DNA of 58,410 bases, taken from positions 1 through 58,410 of the forward strand of contig JAPSIC010000005.1 of the NCBI GenBank assembly GCA_031179165.1, given 5' to 3'. Made by a program: the position numbers and the translations under genes. Of the stretch, positions 1 to 10,249 are shown piece after piece. This DNA comes from Brevibacterium sp. (GTDB lineage: Bacteria; Actinomycetota; Actinomycetes; Actinomycetales; Brevibacteriaceae). The notes beneath the pieces were generated by a model, which searched no databases, was not told the DNA's origin, and was given only the letters and a program-made list of their open reading frames with translations. Position 1 is the first letter of the stretch, and every line of letters starts with the position of its first letter.

Positions 1-1214
<1,214 letters not shown>

Positions 1215-1218
<4 letters not shown>

Positions 1219-2447
1219 CGACCGACATCTCTCCCGCCGCACCCTCACCGGTGCCGCCTCCCACCGCGCAGGCGCAGCCTGACCGGGAGCAGTCCACGCT
1301 GCAGGAGATCCTGTCCGGGTCCTGGCTGGTCTCCCTGCTGGCGATCGTGCTGGCCCTGCTGGTCGGCGGCGTCCTCATCGCCGTCTCCGACGCCGAGGTG
1401 ATCGCCGCCGCGGCGAACATCGCCGCCGCCCCCGGCGCCTTCCTCTCCACCCTCTTCTCGACCGTCGGCGACGCCTATTCGGCGCTGTTCCGCGGGGCCG
1501 TGTTCGACTGGAACGCCCGCACCACCGAACGCGCCATCCGCCCGCTGACCGAATCCCTGGTCAGCGGCACCCCGCTCATCCTCACCGGTCTCGGCATCGC
1601 CCTGGCGTTCCGCTCCGGGCTGTTCAACATCGGCGGCCAGGGGCAGGTCATCCTCGGCGCCACGGTCGCCGGGTTCCTCGGCTACGCCATGGAGCTGCCA
1701 GCAGGCGTCCACATGCTGCTGGCTGCCCTGGGCGGACTCATCGGCGGTGCGATCTGGGCCGGAATCGCCGGAGTGCTCAAGGCGCGGACCGGCGCCAACG
1801 AGGTGATCGTGACGATCATGCTCAACTCCATCGCCGGTTACCTGCTCGGCTACCTGCTCAAGCAGAGCTGGTTCACCCATACCTCCTCGGCGAACCCGCA
1901 GTCGCGGGTCATCGACGGTTCCGCGGAGATGTTCCTCCTCCTGCCGCCGCCGTTCCGCCTCCACGTCGGCTTCATCATCGCCGTGCTCGCCACGATTGTC
2001 GTGTGGTGGCTGCTGGAGAGGTCGACGATCGGCTTCGAGTTCAAGGCCGTGGGCGCGAACCCGCACGCGGCCCGGACCGCCGGCATCTCCGTGTCGAAGG
2101 TGACGATCCTGGTCATGGTCATCGCCGGGGCGCTTGCCGGCCTCGGCGGGGCGGCCCAGGTGCTCGGCACCGAGGGCAAGCTCACCGGCGGCATCAGCGG
2201 ATCGATCGGCTTCGATGCGATCACGGTTGCCCTGCTCGGGCGGTCGCGGCCGTTGGGCACCTTCCTCGCGGGCGTGCTCTTCGGCGCGTTCAAGGCCGGC
2301 GGCTACCTCATGCAGTCCCAGACCGGGACCCCCATCGACATCGTCCTCGTGGTCCAGTCCGTCATCGTCCTGCTCATCGCGGCTCCACCCCTGGTGAGGT
2401 CGATCTTCCGGCTGCCCGCACCGGTGCTCAAGCGGAAGGAGTCCTGA
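1215..2447 (+). CDS. Nucleoside ABC transporter permease 1
   Basis: A 410-residue integral membrane permease of the BPD_transp_2 family (BmpC/NupB, YufP type). A long N-terminal region holds one hydrophobic segment at about residues 35-60 and a soluble stretch. It is followed by the membrane core with the typical NIGGQGQ segment after the second helix and many further hydrophobic helices. It forms the channel together with the next gene. The ATG overlaps the stop of the ATPase gene, so translation is probably coupled. The stop is followed one base later by the next ATG. Substrate assignment to nucleosides rests on family and operon context, not on residues visible here. Confidence 0.9.
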
Positions 2448-2448
2448 G

Positions 2449-3732
2449 ATGACTGCGCACGCCCTCGACGCGAAGCCGTCCGGTCAGGCCAAGGCCCTGA
2501 CCCCCGTCTCCTGGAAGTTCCCGATCGTCTACTCGCTCCTGGCGTTGGTCTCCCTCGTGTTCTTCGGCCTCATCGGCCGCGACGGGCAGACGACGTTCCG
2601 GATCGCGACCAAAGGAGACTTCTTCACCATCCCCGACGTCGTCGTGCCGGCGACGGCCGCCGGGCTCGTGCTCTCCCTCATCCTCGTGGTGATGGCGGGA
2701 GCAGCCATCTGGTCGGCACTGCGGCGGGACGCCTTCGGCTCGTGGTTCCCGATGCTCTTCGGGGTCCTCTTCGTCCTGTCCTTCCTGGCCTGGGCCGGCG
2801 GCGGCAGCGGCGGTGTGATCCCGATGACCACCCTGCTCGCCGGTGCCCTGGCGCTGTCCGTGCCGCTGATCTTCGGCGCCATGTGCGGACTTGTCGGGGA
2901 GCGCTCGGGCATCATCAACATCGCCATCGAGGGGCAGCTGCTCGCCGGTGCCTTCCTCGCCGCGGTCGTCGCCTCGGTGGTGAAGAACCCCTATGCTGGT
3001 CTTCTCGCCGCCCCGATCGCCGGTGCGCTGGTCGCGGTGGTGCTGACCTTCTTCGCCGTCAAGTACTGGGTCAACCAGATCATCATCGGCGTCGTGCTCA
3101 ACGTGCTCGTCGTCGGGCTGACGAACTTCCTCTACTCGACGGTGCTGACCGAGCACGCCGAGCTGTGGAACTCCCGCCAGCGGCTGCCCAACCTGCCGAT
3201 CCCGCTGCTGTCGGAGATCCCGATCCTGGGCCGGGTGCTGTTCGACCAGAACATCCTCGTCTACCTCATGTACCTCGTGGTCATCGCGCTGCAGATCTTC
3301 GTGTTCCGCTCGCAGTGGGGACTGCGGATGCGGGCGGTGGGCGAGCACCCGAAGGCCGCGGACACCGTGGGCATCAAGGTCAATCTCACCCGCGTGCGCA
3401 ACACGATCATGGCCGGCGCCATCGCAGGGCTCGGCGGAGCGTTCTTCACCGTCGGCTCCGGACTGGCGTTCGGCAAGGAGATGTCGGCGGGGCAGGGCTA
3501 CATCGCCCTGGCCGCGATGATCCTCGGCAAGTGGAACCCCAAGGGCGCGTTGGTCGCGGCGCTGCTGTTCGGGTTCTCCAAGAGCCTGGGCAACACCCTG
3601 CAGTCCATCGGCACCCCGGTCGCCAACGAGCTGCTGCTGATGCTGCCCTACATCGTCACCGTCCTCGCCGTCGCCGGTTTCGTCGGTCGGGTTCGCCCAC
3701 CGGCCGCCGCGGGCGTACCGTACGTGAAATGA
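2449..3732 (+). CDS. Nucleoside ABC transporter permease 2
   Basis: A 427-residue integral membrane permease, the partner of the preceding one (NupC/YufQ type of the BPD_transp_2 family). Hydrophobic helices span most of the protein. The family segment after helix 4 is present as NIAIEGQLL. The region GEHPKAADTVGI matches the cytoplasmic loop that contacts the ATPase in this family. A GGAGT-like ribosome site (AGGAGTCC) lies in the end of the previous gene, and the start follows that gene's stop by one base. The cytidine deaminase gene begins 25 bases downstream, so import and catabolism are probably co-transcribed. Confidence 0.9.
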   Translation: MTAHALDAKPSGQAKALTPVSWKFPIVYSLLALVSLVFFGLIGRDGQTTFRIATKGDFFTIPDVVVPATAAGLVLSLILVVMAGAAIWSALRRDAFGSWFPMLFGVLFVLSFLAWAGGGSGGVIPMTTLLAGALALSVPLIFGAMCGLVGERSGIINIAIEGQLLAGAFLAAVVASVVKNPYAGLLAAPIAGALVAVVLTFFAVKYWVNQIIIGVVLNVLVVGLTNFLYSTVLTEHAELWNSRQRLPNLPIPLLSEIPILGRVLFDQNILVYLMYLVVIALQIFVFRSQWGLRMRAVGEHPKAADTVGIKVNLTRVRNTIMAGAIAGLGGAFFTVGSGLAFGKEMSAGQGYIALAAMILGKWNPKGALVAALLFGFSKSLGNTLQSIGTPVANELLLMLPYIVTVLAVAGFVGRVRPPAAAGVPYVK

Positions 3733-3757
3733 TCGAACGTCGAAGTGAGGTAGGACA

Positions 3758-4228
3758 ATGAGTGCTGCAGACGACGAAGGCCCGGCTCCCCTCTGGTGCG
3801 AGGAGCCGACCCCGGTCACCGCGAATGACCTCGGTGAGGACACGTGGAGGCTGCTGCGGGAACAGGCGATCGCAGCCATGGACCACGCCTATGTGCCCTA
3901 CTCCGCCTACCCGGTGGGTGCGGCCGCACTCGTCGACGACGGCCGGATCGTGCGGGGCTGCAACATCGAGAACGCCTCCTACGGGGTGACGCTGTGCGCG
4001 GAGTGCTCGCTCGTCTCCGACCTGATGATGACCGGCGGCGGCCGCCTCGTCGCCTTCGACTGCGTCGACGGCAACGGTGCGACCCTGGTCCCCTGCGGGC
4101 GCTGCCGGCAGCTGCTGTTCGAACACGGGGGCAACGAGCTGGTGATCAACATGCCGTCGGGGCACGCACCCATGTCCGTCGTCCTCCCCGAGGCGTTCGG
4201 GCCCGCGCACCTGCAGGACCGGACGTGA
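3758..4228 (+). CDS. cdd: Cytidine deaminase
   Basis: Hydrolyses cytidine and deoxycytidine to uridine and deoxyuridine plus ammonia in the pyrimidine salvage pathway. The 156-residue product carries the zinc site of the small tetrameric class: CAEC (Cys ligand with the catalytic Glu) and PCGRC with two further Cys ligands. It also has the substrate segment NIENASYG. It is slightly longer than the usual 130 residues because of an N-terminal extension of about 25 residues. GAGGTAGGAC precedes the ATG. The last codons overlap the GTG start of deoA (GTGA), which indicates coupling. Its place after the nucleoside importer supports the call. Confidence 0.95.
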   Translation: MSAADDEGPAPLWCEEPTPVTANDLGEDTWRLLREQAIAAMDHAYVPYSAYPVGAAALVDDGRIVRGCNIENASYGVTLCAECSLVSDLMMTGGGRLVAFDCVDGNGATLVPCGRCRQLLFEHGGNELVINMPSGHAPMSVVLPEAFGPAHLQDRT

Positions 4229-5514
4229 CGGTGGAGGCATTCGACGCCGTTGAGGTCATCGCCGCCAAACGCGACGGCCACCGCCTGTCCACCGCCCAGA
4301 TCAACTGGGTGATCGACGCCTACACCCGCGGCACCGTCGCCGACGAGCAGATGGCGGCGCTGGCGATGGCGATCTTCATCAATGACATGGAGCCGGAGGA
4401 GATCGCCGACTGGACGCAGGCGATGATCGCCTCCGGTCAGCGGATGGACTTCTCCTCCCTGTCCCGGCCCACCTCGGACAAGCACTCCACCGGGGGTGTC
4501 GGGGACAAGATCACACTGCCGCTGGCCCCCCTGGTCGCGGTGTTCGACGTCGCCGTCCCCCAGCTCTCGGGCCGCGGGCTCGGCCACACTGGGGGCACCC
4601 TGGACAAGCTCGAATCGATCCCGGGCTGGCGGGCGGACCTCGACAACGCGGAGATCCTGCGCCAGCTCGAGGAGGTCGGGGCCGTCATCTGCGCCGCCGG
4701 CTCCGGACTGGCTCCGGCGGACAGGAAGCTCTACGCCCTGCGCGACACCACCTCGACGGTCGAGTGCATTCCGCTCATCGCCTCCTCGATCATGTCGAAG
4801 AAGATCGCCGAGGGCACGGCCGGGCTCGTCCTCGACGTCAAGGTCGGATCGGGGGCCTTCATGAAGGACCTCGACACGGCCCGGCGACTGGCCCGCACCA
4901 TGGTCGACCTGGGCACGGGCGCGGGGGTGAGGACCTCGGCCCTGCTCACCGACATGTCCACCCCTCTGGGGCTGACCGTGGGCAACGCGCTCGAGGTCCG
5001 CGAATCCCTCGAGGTCCTCGCCGGCGGCGGTCCCGCCGATGTCGTCGACCTGACGGTGGCTCTCGCCGAGGAGATGCTGCGTCTGGCGGGCAGGAGCGAC
5101 GTCGACGTCCGGGCGGCGCTGGCCGATGGGCGGGCGATGGACGTGTGGAAGAAGATGATCCGAGCCCAGCACGGCGACCCGGACGCGCCGCTGCCGAGGG
5201 CCGAGCACACCGAGGTCGTCACCGCACCGGCGACCGGGGTGCTCAGCCATCTCGACGCGTTGGCCGTCGGCGTCGCCTCCTGGCGACTGGGCGCCGGGCG
5301 GGCCCGGAAGGAGGACCCGGTGCAGTCCGTGGCCGGAATCGAACTCCACTCCAAACCGGGCGACACCGTCACCGCCGGCCAGCCCCTGCTGACCCTGCAC
5401 ACCGCCACCCCCGAACGGTTCCCGCGGGCCGTCGACGCCCTGGAGGACGCCGTCGAGATCGACGGCGATACGAGCGGGCTGCGCGATTCGGTCGTGCTCG
5501 AGACGATCACCTGA
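4225..5514 (+). CDS. deoA: Thymidine (pyrimidine-nucleoside) phosphorylase
   Basis: Converts thymidine or deoxyuridine and phosphate to base plus deoxyribose-1-phosphate. With GTG at 4225, overlapping the cdd stop, the product is 429 residues, the normal family length. A GTG two codons later is an alternative. The N-terminal helical domain is followed by the family signature around DKHSTGGVGDK (phosphate loop), then SGRGLGHTGGTLDKLE, and the C-terminal PYNP domain with SVAGIELHSKPGDTV. The frame stays open upstream inside cdd, but that is a GC-rich read-through and not part of the protein. Product chemistry feeds the downstream deoC. Confidence 0.95.
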   Translation: MTVEAFDAVEVIAAKRDGHRLSTAQINWVIDAYTRGTVADEQMAALAMAIFINDMEPEEIADWTQAMIASGQRMDFSSLSRPTSDKHSTGGVGDKITLPLAPLVAVFDVAVPQLSGRGLGHTGGTLDKLESIPGWRADLDNAEILRQLEEVGAVICAAGSGLAPADRKLYALRDTTSTVECIPLIASSIMSKKIAEGTAGLVLDVKVGSGAFMKDLDTARRLARTMVDLGTGAGVRTSALLTDMSTPLGLTVGNALEVRESLEVLAGGGPADVVDLTVALAEEMLRLAGRSDVDVRAALADGRAMDVWKKMIRAQHGDPDAPLPRAEHTEVVTAPATGVLSHLDALAVGVASWRLGAGRARKEDPVQSVAGIELHSKPGDTVTAGQPLLTLHTATPERFPRAVDALEDAVEIDGDTSGLRDSVVLETIT

Positions 5515-5620
5515 AGCCCACGATCAGCCCAGCCCCGGCCCTCCACCACCGGGCCCGCCGCCTGCACCGTGAGCAGCACCCAGCCGTGACACCACCCCGG
5601 AACACACCTGAAGGAGAAAC

Positions 5621-6274
5621 ATGACCAGCCGTTCACACCTCGCCGCGATGATCGACCACACCCTGCTCAAACCCGAAGCGACCCGTGCGCAGGTCGCGGC
5701 CCTGGTCGCCGAGGCGAAGGAGCTGGGGGTGCTCGCCGTCTGCGTGTCACCCTCGATGCTGCCGCTCGGCGATCCGGGCGAGCTCGTCGTCGCCACCGTC
5801 GTCGGCTTCCCCAGCGGCCAGGTCAAGCCGGAGATCAAGGCCGCCGAGGCCGAGCGCGCGGTTGCCGACGGCGCCGCCGAGGTCGACATGGTCATCAACA
5901 TCGGTGAGGCGATCGCCGGCGACTACGACGCGGTCGAGGCCGACATCCGGGGAGTCGTGGCCGCCAGCGGTGACGTCCTGGTCAAGGTCATCATCGAATC
6001 CGCCGCGCTCACCGACGAGCAGATCGTCGAGGTCTGCCGGCGCGCCGAGGCGGCGGGTGCGGGCTTCGTCAAGACCTCGACCGGGTTCCACCCCGCCGGT
6101 GGGGCCAGCGCCCATGCGGTGGCCCTGATGCGCGAAACCGTCGGCGACCGCCTCGGCGTCAAGGCCTCCGGCGGGATCCGCACCGCCGAGGCCGCCGAGG
6201 AGATGATCGGGGCCGGGGCCTCGCGCCTGGGGCTGTCCGGCTCCGCCGCGATCCTGTCCGAGCTGGGCGACTGA
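5621..6274 (+). CDS. deoC: Deoxyribose-phosphate aldolase
   Basis: Cleaves 2-deoxyribose-5-phosphate to glyceraldehyde-3-phosphate and acetaldehyde, the last step of deoxynucleoside catabolism. The 217-residue TIM-barrel protein shows the class I aldolase features [10 protein letters not shown] near the N-terminus, the strand VKVIIES, and the Schiff-base lysine in KTSTGF, followed by VKASGGIR. Normal family length is about 220. A strong GAAGGAG lies seven bases before the ATG. A gap of about 105 bases separates it from deoA. A phosphopentomutase is needed between deoA and deoC; the phosphosugar mutase at 15.4-17.1 kb is a candidate. Confidence 0.95.
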   Translation: MTSRSHLAAMIDHTLLKPEATRAQVAALVAEAKELGVLAVCVSPSMLPLGDPGELVVATVVGFPSGQVKPEIKAAEAERAVADGAAEVDMVINIGEAIAGDYDAVEADIRGVVAASGDVLVKVIIESAALTDEQIVEVCRRAEAAGAGFVKTSTGFHPAGGASAHAVALMRETVGDRLGVKASGGIRTAEAAEEMIGAGASRLGLSGSAAILSELGD

Positions 6275-6339
6275 GCGACCGCGACAGGACAGCTCCTCAC
6301 ATTTCCGGGTAGGTGGTCCAGGCTTGAGCGCCACGACCA

Positions 6340-6360
6340 GAACCGTGAGCCAATTGGTTC
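6340..6360. promoter_or_regulatory. Dyad upstream of the MarR-type gene
   Basis: GAACC and GGTTC form short inverted arms around the 8-base palindrome CCAATTGG, about 65 bases before the MarR-type start. MarR proteins often bind such dyads at their own promoters. Operator function is an inference from position only. Confidence 0.3.
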
Positions 6361-6423
6361 CTGACTCCACTGTGAGCATGACGATAGGGTGGGCAGGACA
6401 GCCGCTGGCGGAAAGGAAGAAGG

Positions 6424-6867
6424 ATGACACAGACAACAGGTGACTCCCATGGCGAGCTGGGCATCGCATCGCTGCTGTCCGCCTCGTACCATTCTCTGAT
6501 TCACAGGATCGTCAGCGAGTTGAACTCCGCAGGATTCACCCGCCTGTCGGGGAATCAGCTGCACCTCATCTCCCGGATCCCGGAAGAGGCCATCAGCGTG
6601 GAGGATCTGTCCGAGAAGGTCGGGATCCCGTCCCAGCTCGTGTCGAATCTTGTCAGTACCGCCGTGAGCAGCGGATACCTCCGCGACGAAGACGGCATGG
6701 TGGAGCTGACCGACCGTGGGGAAGAGGCGATGCGGATCGTGGGCGAGGCTCAACGGAAGATGGAGAAGGAGTGGGAGGCGTCGATCGGTGTATCTGACTA
6801 CGCCGAACTCCGGTCTCAGCTGATCCGGCTCTTCGAAGTGACAGGCGGTGCGCACTCGGACAGCTGA
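6424..6867 (+). CDS. MarR-like winged-helix regulator
   Basis: A 147-residue protein with a winged-helix pattern. Helices at about residues 15-50 resemble the MarR dimer helix. ISVEDLSEKVGIPSQLVSNLVSTAVS looks like the helix-turn-helix, then YLRDEDGMVELTDRGEEAM forms the wing, and a C-terminal helix completes the dimer interface. The sequence is a weak MarR match, so its family call is moderate. GGAAAGGAAGAAGG precedes the ATG. It sits 150 bases after deoC and ends at a strong terminator. It may control the nucleoside operon or be autoregulated; no ligand is evident. Confidence 0.75.
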   Translation: MTQTTGDSHGELGIASLLSASYHSLIHRIVSELNSAGFTRLSGNQLHLISRIPEEAISVEDLSEKVGIPSQLVSNLVSTAVSSGYLRDEDGMVELTDRGEEAMRIVGEAQRKMEKEWEASIGVSDYAELRSQLIRLFEVTGGAHSDS

Positions 6868-6890
6868 CGGTCGTCGTCACTCTTTCGGCA

Positions 6891-6925
6891 CAGGGCCCCT
6901 TCGCCATCACGGCGAAGGGGCCCTG
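6891..6925 (+). terminator. Strong hairpin terminator after the MarR-type gene
   Basis: A perfect 15-base-pair GC-rich stem (CAGGGCCCCTTCGCC and its complement) encloses a 5-base loop ATCAC, 24 bases after the MarR-type stop. There is only a weak T-rich tail (CTTTCTCC). It separates the nucleoside operon from the next cluster. Confidence 0.8.
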
Positions 6926-7081
6926 AGCTTTCTCCGAAACGTCCAGAGACTTTGCTCCGGCCCGTCGATAGAGTCGATCCCAAGCCGCGACGAGGATGTC
7001 CCGACATTCGGCTCCAGGGCCTTGTCGCACGTTCCGATCGGCGGCTTCCCGCCGCAGTCCGCTTCAGCGAAAGGGCCTCTG

Positions 7082-8479
7082 ATGGCAGAATTGCCTCGCC
7101 TCGTCCACCCTTACATTCCCAACTCCGCACCCGCGGTGCGCGAGAGCATGCTCTCGACCATCGGTGTCGACTCCGTCGAGGAGTTGCTGGCCGTCATCCC
7201 CGAGAATCTGCGCCTGGATCGCGACCTGGACCTTCCACCCGCACTGTCGTCCGAAGCTGAACTCGATCGGCATATGTCACGCCTGCTCGGGGCCAACCGG
7301 CCCGCAGCTGAGGCGATCTCCTTCCTCGGGGCAGGCACATATGACCACTACGTGCCGGCCGTGTGCTCCGAGGTGAACGGCCGCGCCGAGTTTCTCACCG
7401 CGTATGCCGGCGAACCCTACGAAGACCACGGGAAATGGCAGGCGATCTTCGAATACACCTCGCTGATGGCAGACCTGTTGGAGATGGACGTCGTCAACGT
7501 TCCCACCTACGACGGCTTCCAGGCCCTGGCGACCTCGCTGCGGATGGCCGTGCGGATCACCGGGCGCACCCGGCTGCTCGTCCCTGCCACGCTGGACGCG
7601 GCGAAGAATGCACGCGTGAGGTCGTTCCTCGACGGCATTGCCGAGGTCACGACCATCCCGGCCGACCCTCGATCGGGGACGATCGACGTGGATTGGGTCG
7701 CCGCGAATCTTGACGCCGAGGTGGCCGCCGTTCTCGTCGAGACCCCGAACCAGCGCGGAGCAGTCGAGACCGCGGCGCCACGCATCGCCGAACTCGCGCA
7801 CGCCGCCGGCGCGCTCCTCGTGGCTTCCACCGATCCGATCAGCCTGGGCCACCTGCCGGCCCCGGCGAGCTGGGGAGCCGACATCGTCTGCGGAGACATC
7901 CAGTCCCTGGGATTGGGAATGCACTTCGGAGGAGCCAACGGCGGTTTCATCGCCACCCACGACGATGAACGTTTCGTCTACGAATTCCCCTCCCGTCTGT
8001 TCGGTCTCGCACCCACTCGTGTCGAGGGCGAGATCGGATTCGTCGATGTCGCCTATGAACGGACGAGTCTGGCCATGCGCGACGAGGGGGTCGAATGGGT
8101 CGGAACCGCCGCCGCTCTGTGGGGAATCACCGCAGCCGTCTACCTTTCCCAAATGGGGCCGGAAGGGCTGCGTGAACTGGGAGAGACCGTCGCCGCCAAC
8201 ACCCGACACACCATCTCGGTCCTCGAATCGATCCCGGGAGTCGAAGTCCTCCATTCCCAGCAGGCCCACTGGCGCGAATTCATGGTCAGATTCCCCGGCC
8301 GTGACGCCGCGGAGGTCAATGCCGCACTGCTCTCTTATGGCATCTTCGGCGGAGCGCTCGCCCGTGAGGTCTTCGGCTCCGAGGCGAACCTCGAAGAAGC
8401 GGTCTATTGCGTCACCGAACGGCACACCGCCTCCGACATCGACGCTCTCAAGCACGCGCTCACAGAGATCCTCGGCTGA
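7082..8479 (+). CDS. GcvPA-like glycine dehydrogenase subunit 1 homologue
   Basis: A 465-residue fold-type I PLP-family protein resembling the N-terminal half of the glycine cleavage P-protein. It has YIPNSAPAVRESML near the N-terminus, FLGAGTYDHYVPAV, YDGFQAL, and GDIQSLGLGMHFGGANGGF in place of the canonical GDGQPLG...FGGPYLGF stretch. The usual YTPYQ...SQG segment is replaced by YAGEPYEDHGKWQAIFEY, so it is a divergent paralogue. ATG 7082 with a GAAAGGG site gives the normal length. The frame is open further upstream but lies in the terminator region. No gcvT, gcvH or lpd is in the window. It is probably the non-catalytic or structural partner of the next gene; the substrate is unknown. 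Confidence 0.8.
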   Translation: MAELPRLVHPYIPNSAPAVRESMLSTIGVDSVEELLAVIPENLRLDRDLDLPPALSSEAELDRHMSRLLGANRPAAEAISFLGAGTYDHYVPAVCSEVNGRAEFLTAYAGEPYEDHGKWQAIFEYTSLMADLLEMDVVNVPTYDGFQALATSLRMAVRITGRTRLLVPATLDAAKNARVRSFLDGIAEVTTIPADPRSGTIDVDWVAANLDAEVAAVLVETPNQRGAVETAAPRIAELAHAAGALLVASTDPISLGHLPAPASWGADIVCGDIQSLGLGMHFGGANGGFIATHDDERFVYEFPSRLFGLAPTRVEGEIGFVDVAYERTSLAMRDEGVEWVGTAAALWGITAAVYLSQMGPEGLRELGETVAANTRHTISVLESIPGVEVLHSQQAHWREFMVRFPGRDAAEVNAALLSYGIFGGALAREVFGSEANLEEAVYCVTERHTASDIDALKHALTEILG

Positions 8480-8533
8480 GCCGGAACGTCGATCCCGCAC
8501 AGCGCATCCGCCCCACTGACGAAAGGCCAGACG

Positions 8534-10249
8534 ATGACCGTCACCGAATCCACTGATACCGATCGCACCGCGAGACCGAAGCGCTCAGGAGCCGATGCCG
8601 CCACGGCTCCTGCCGGCGCCGGACTGCCAGCATGGAGTCCGGAGAAGACAGGACTGCGCTCCTACCATGCGCCGCGCTGGGACGAACCGCTCATCCACGC
8701 GCTCTCCACTCCAGGTCAGCGCGGAATGCTCGTACCCGCCCCGATGGCGGCACTGCCCGACCGGGCTCCCGAGGCCGCGGTCCGCCGTGACACCCCGGTC
8801 GAGCTGCCGGAGATCGCGCAACCCCAGGTTCTGCGGCACTTTCTCCGGCTCTCCCAGGAAACCCTCGGCGCCGACCTCAACGTCGATATCGGCCAGGGCA
8901 CCTGCACGATGAAGTACAGCCCCAAGATCAACGAACGATTTGCCGGCTCACCCCTGAGCGTGGGGACGCATCCGCGGCAGGCGGCGGAGACCGTGCAGGG
9001 AACACTGCAGATTCTCAGCGAGCTCCAGGACTGCCTCGCCGAAGTCTCCGGGATGGATGCGATCAGTCTGCAGGCCGGTTCCGGTTCCGCCGCGATCTTC
9101 GGCAATGCCTCGATCGTGCGGGCCTACCACGCCGACCGAGGTGAAGGTGACACCCGCGACGAGGTGATCACCACGATCTATTCCCACCCGTCGAACGCGG
9201 CCACAGCCAAGACCCTCGGGTACAAGGTGATCACCCTGTACCCGGATGAGAACGGCTTCCCGGATCTTGAGGCGCTGCGATCGGCGGTCTCCGAGCGCAC
9301 CGCGGCACTCTTCATCACCAACCCCGAGGACACGGGGATCTTCAACCCCCGAATCACGGAGTACGTCGAAGCCGTGCACGAGGTCGGAGGGCTCTGTGTC
9401 TACGATCAGGCCAATGCGAATGGGCTGCTCGGAATCGCCCGCGCCCGGGAAGCCGGATTCGACCTCTGCCACTTCAACCTGCACAAGACCTTCTCGACGC
9501 CGCACGCCTGCGGAGGGCCGGCGGCCGGAGCGATCGGCGCCCGTTCCCACTTATCGCAGTTCCTGCCCGGACCGCGGATCGAGCGGGTCGACGGGATGTA
9601 TCGCTTCGCCGAGGCGGACCCCTGCGCCATCGCGGACATCCGCCCCGGTCATGGAGTGATTCCGAACCTCATCCGCGCCTACGTCTGGATCCGTGCCCTC
9701 GGTGCCCAAGGGCTGCGCGAAGTCTCGGACATCGCGGTGCTCAACAACAACTACGCATTGGCGAAGATGCTTGAGATTCCGGGAGTCGAAGCTCCATACG
9801 CGCCCAGCAAGCACCGAGTCGAGCAGGTCCGGTACAGCTGGCAGGGACTGACCGACGACACCGGGGTCAGTTCCGGGGAGTTGGGGCAGCGGATGGCCGA
9901 CTACGGGTTCCACTACTGGACGAGCCATCATCCCTACATCGTTCCCGAGCCGCTCACTCTCGAGCCCACAGAATCGTACTCACGGGCCGAGATCGACGAA
10001 TACGTGAACACCCTCGCCGACATCGCCGCAGAGGCGAGGACCGACCCCGAGACGATTCACTCCTCGCCGCTGCGCTCGAGCATCCACACCGTCGATCAGG
10101 ATGCGACCACTGACCCCGACACCTGGGCGACCTCGTGGCGAGCCTACCGCCGCAAGTACCTCGCGGAGTCCTTCACCGCTCCGCCGCGATGGACGCCCGC
10201 CGAGGATCTGCCGATGCGCGAGCGCGCTCCGAAGGCCCACCACCGATGA
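8534..10249 (+). CDS. GcvPB-like PLP-dependent glycine dehydrogenase subunit 2 homologue
   Basis: A 571-residue PLP enzyme related to the C-terminal half of the glycine cleavage P-protein, which is usually about 490 residues. It has an extra low-complexity N-terminus of about 30 residues. GTCTMKYSPKINE and the PLP lysine (Lys318 in HFNLHKTFSTPH) are kept. The following glycine-rich phosphate loop, normally GGGGPG, reads ACGGPA (residues 325-330), and the AGAHGE-type segment is changed to AGSGSAAIFGN. It should still bind PLP, but the changed pocket suggests a substrate or reaction other than plain glycine decarboxylation. GAAAGG precedes the start, and the stop overlaps the next start (ATGA). 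Confidence 0.8.
   Translation: MTVTESTDTDRTARPKRSGADAATAPAGAGLPAWSPEKTGLRSYHAPRWDEPLIHALSTPGQRGMLVPAPMAALPDRAPEAAVRRDTPVELPEIAQPQVLRHFLRLSQETLGADLNVDIGQGTCTMKYSPKINERFAGSPLSVGTHPRQAAETVQGTLQILSELQDCLAEVSGMDAISLQAGSGSAAIFGNASIVRAYHADRGEGDTRDEVITTIYSHPSNAATAKTLGYKVITLYPDENGFPDLEALRSAVSERTAALFITNPEDTGIFNPRITEYVEAVHEVGGLCVYDQANANGLLGIARAREAGFDLCHFNLHKTFSTPHACGGPAAGAIGARSHLSQFLPGPRIERVDGMYRFAEADPCAIADIRPGHGVIPNLIRAYVWIRALGAQGLREVSDIAVLNNNYALAKMLEIPGVEAPYAPSKHRVEQVRYSWQGLTDDTGVSSGELGQRMADYGFHYWTSHHPYIVPEPLTLEPTESYSRAEIDEYVNTLADIAAEARTDPETIHSSPLRSSIHTVDQDATTDPDTWATSWRAYRRKYLAESFTAPPRWTPAEDLPMRERAPKAHHR

Noticed and set aside
6926-7081. Glycine riboswitch upstream of the GcvPA-like gene
   Set aside because: I looked for the conserved core motifs of glycine aptamers and saw none; the leader is only about 155 bases.
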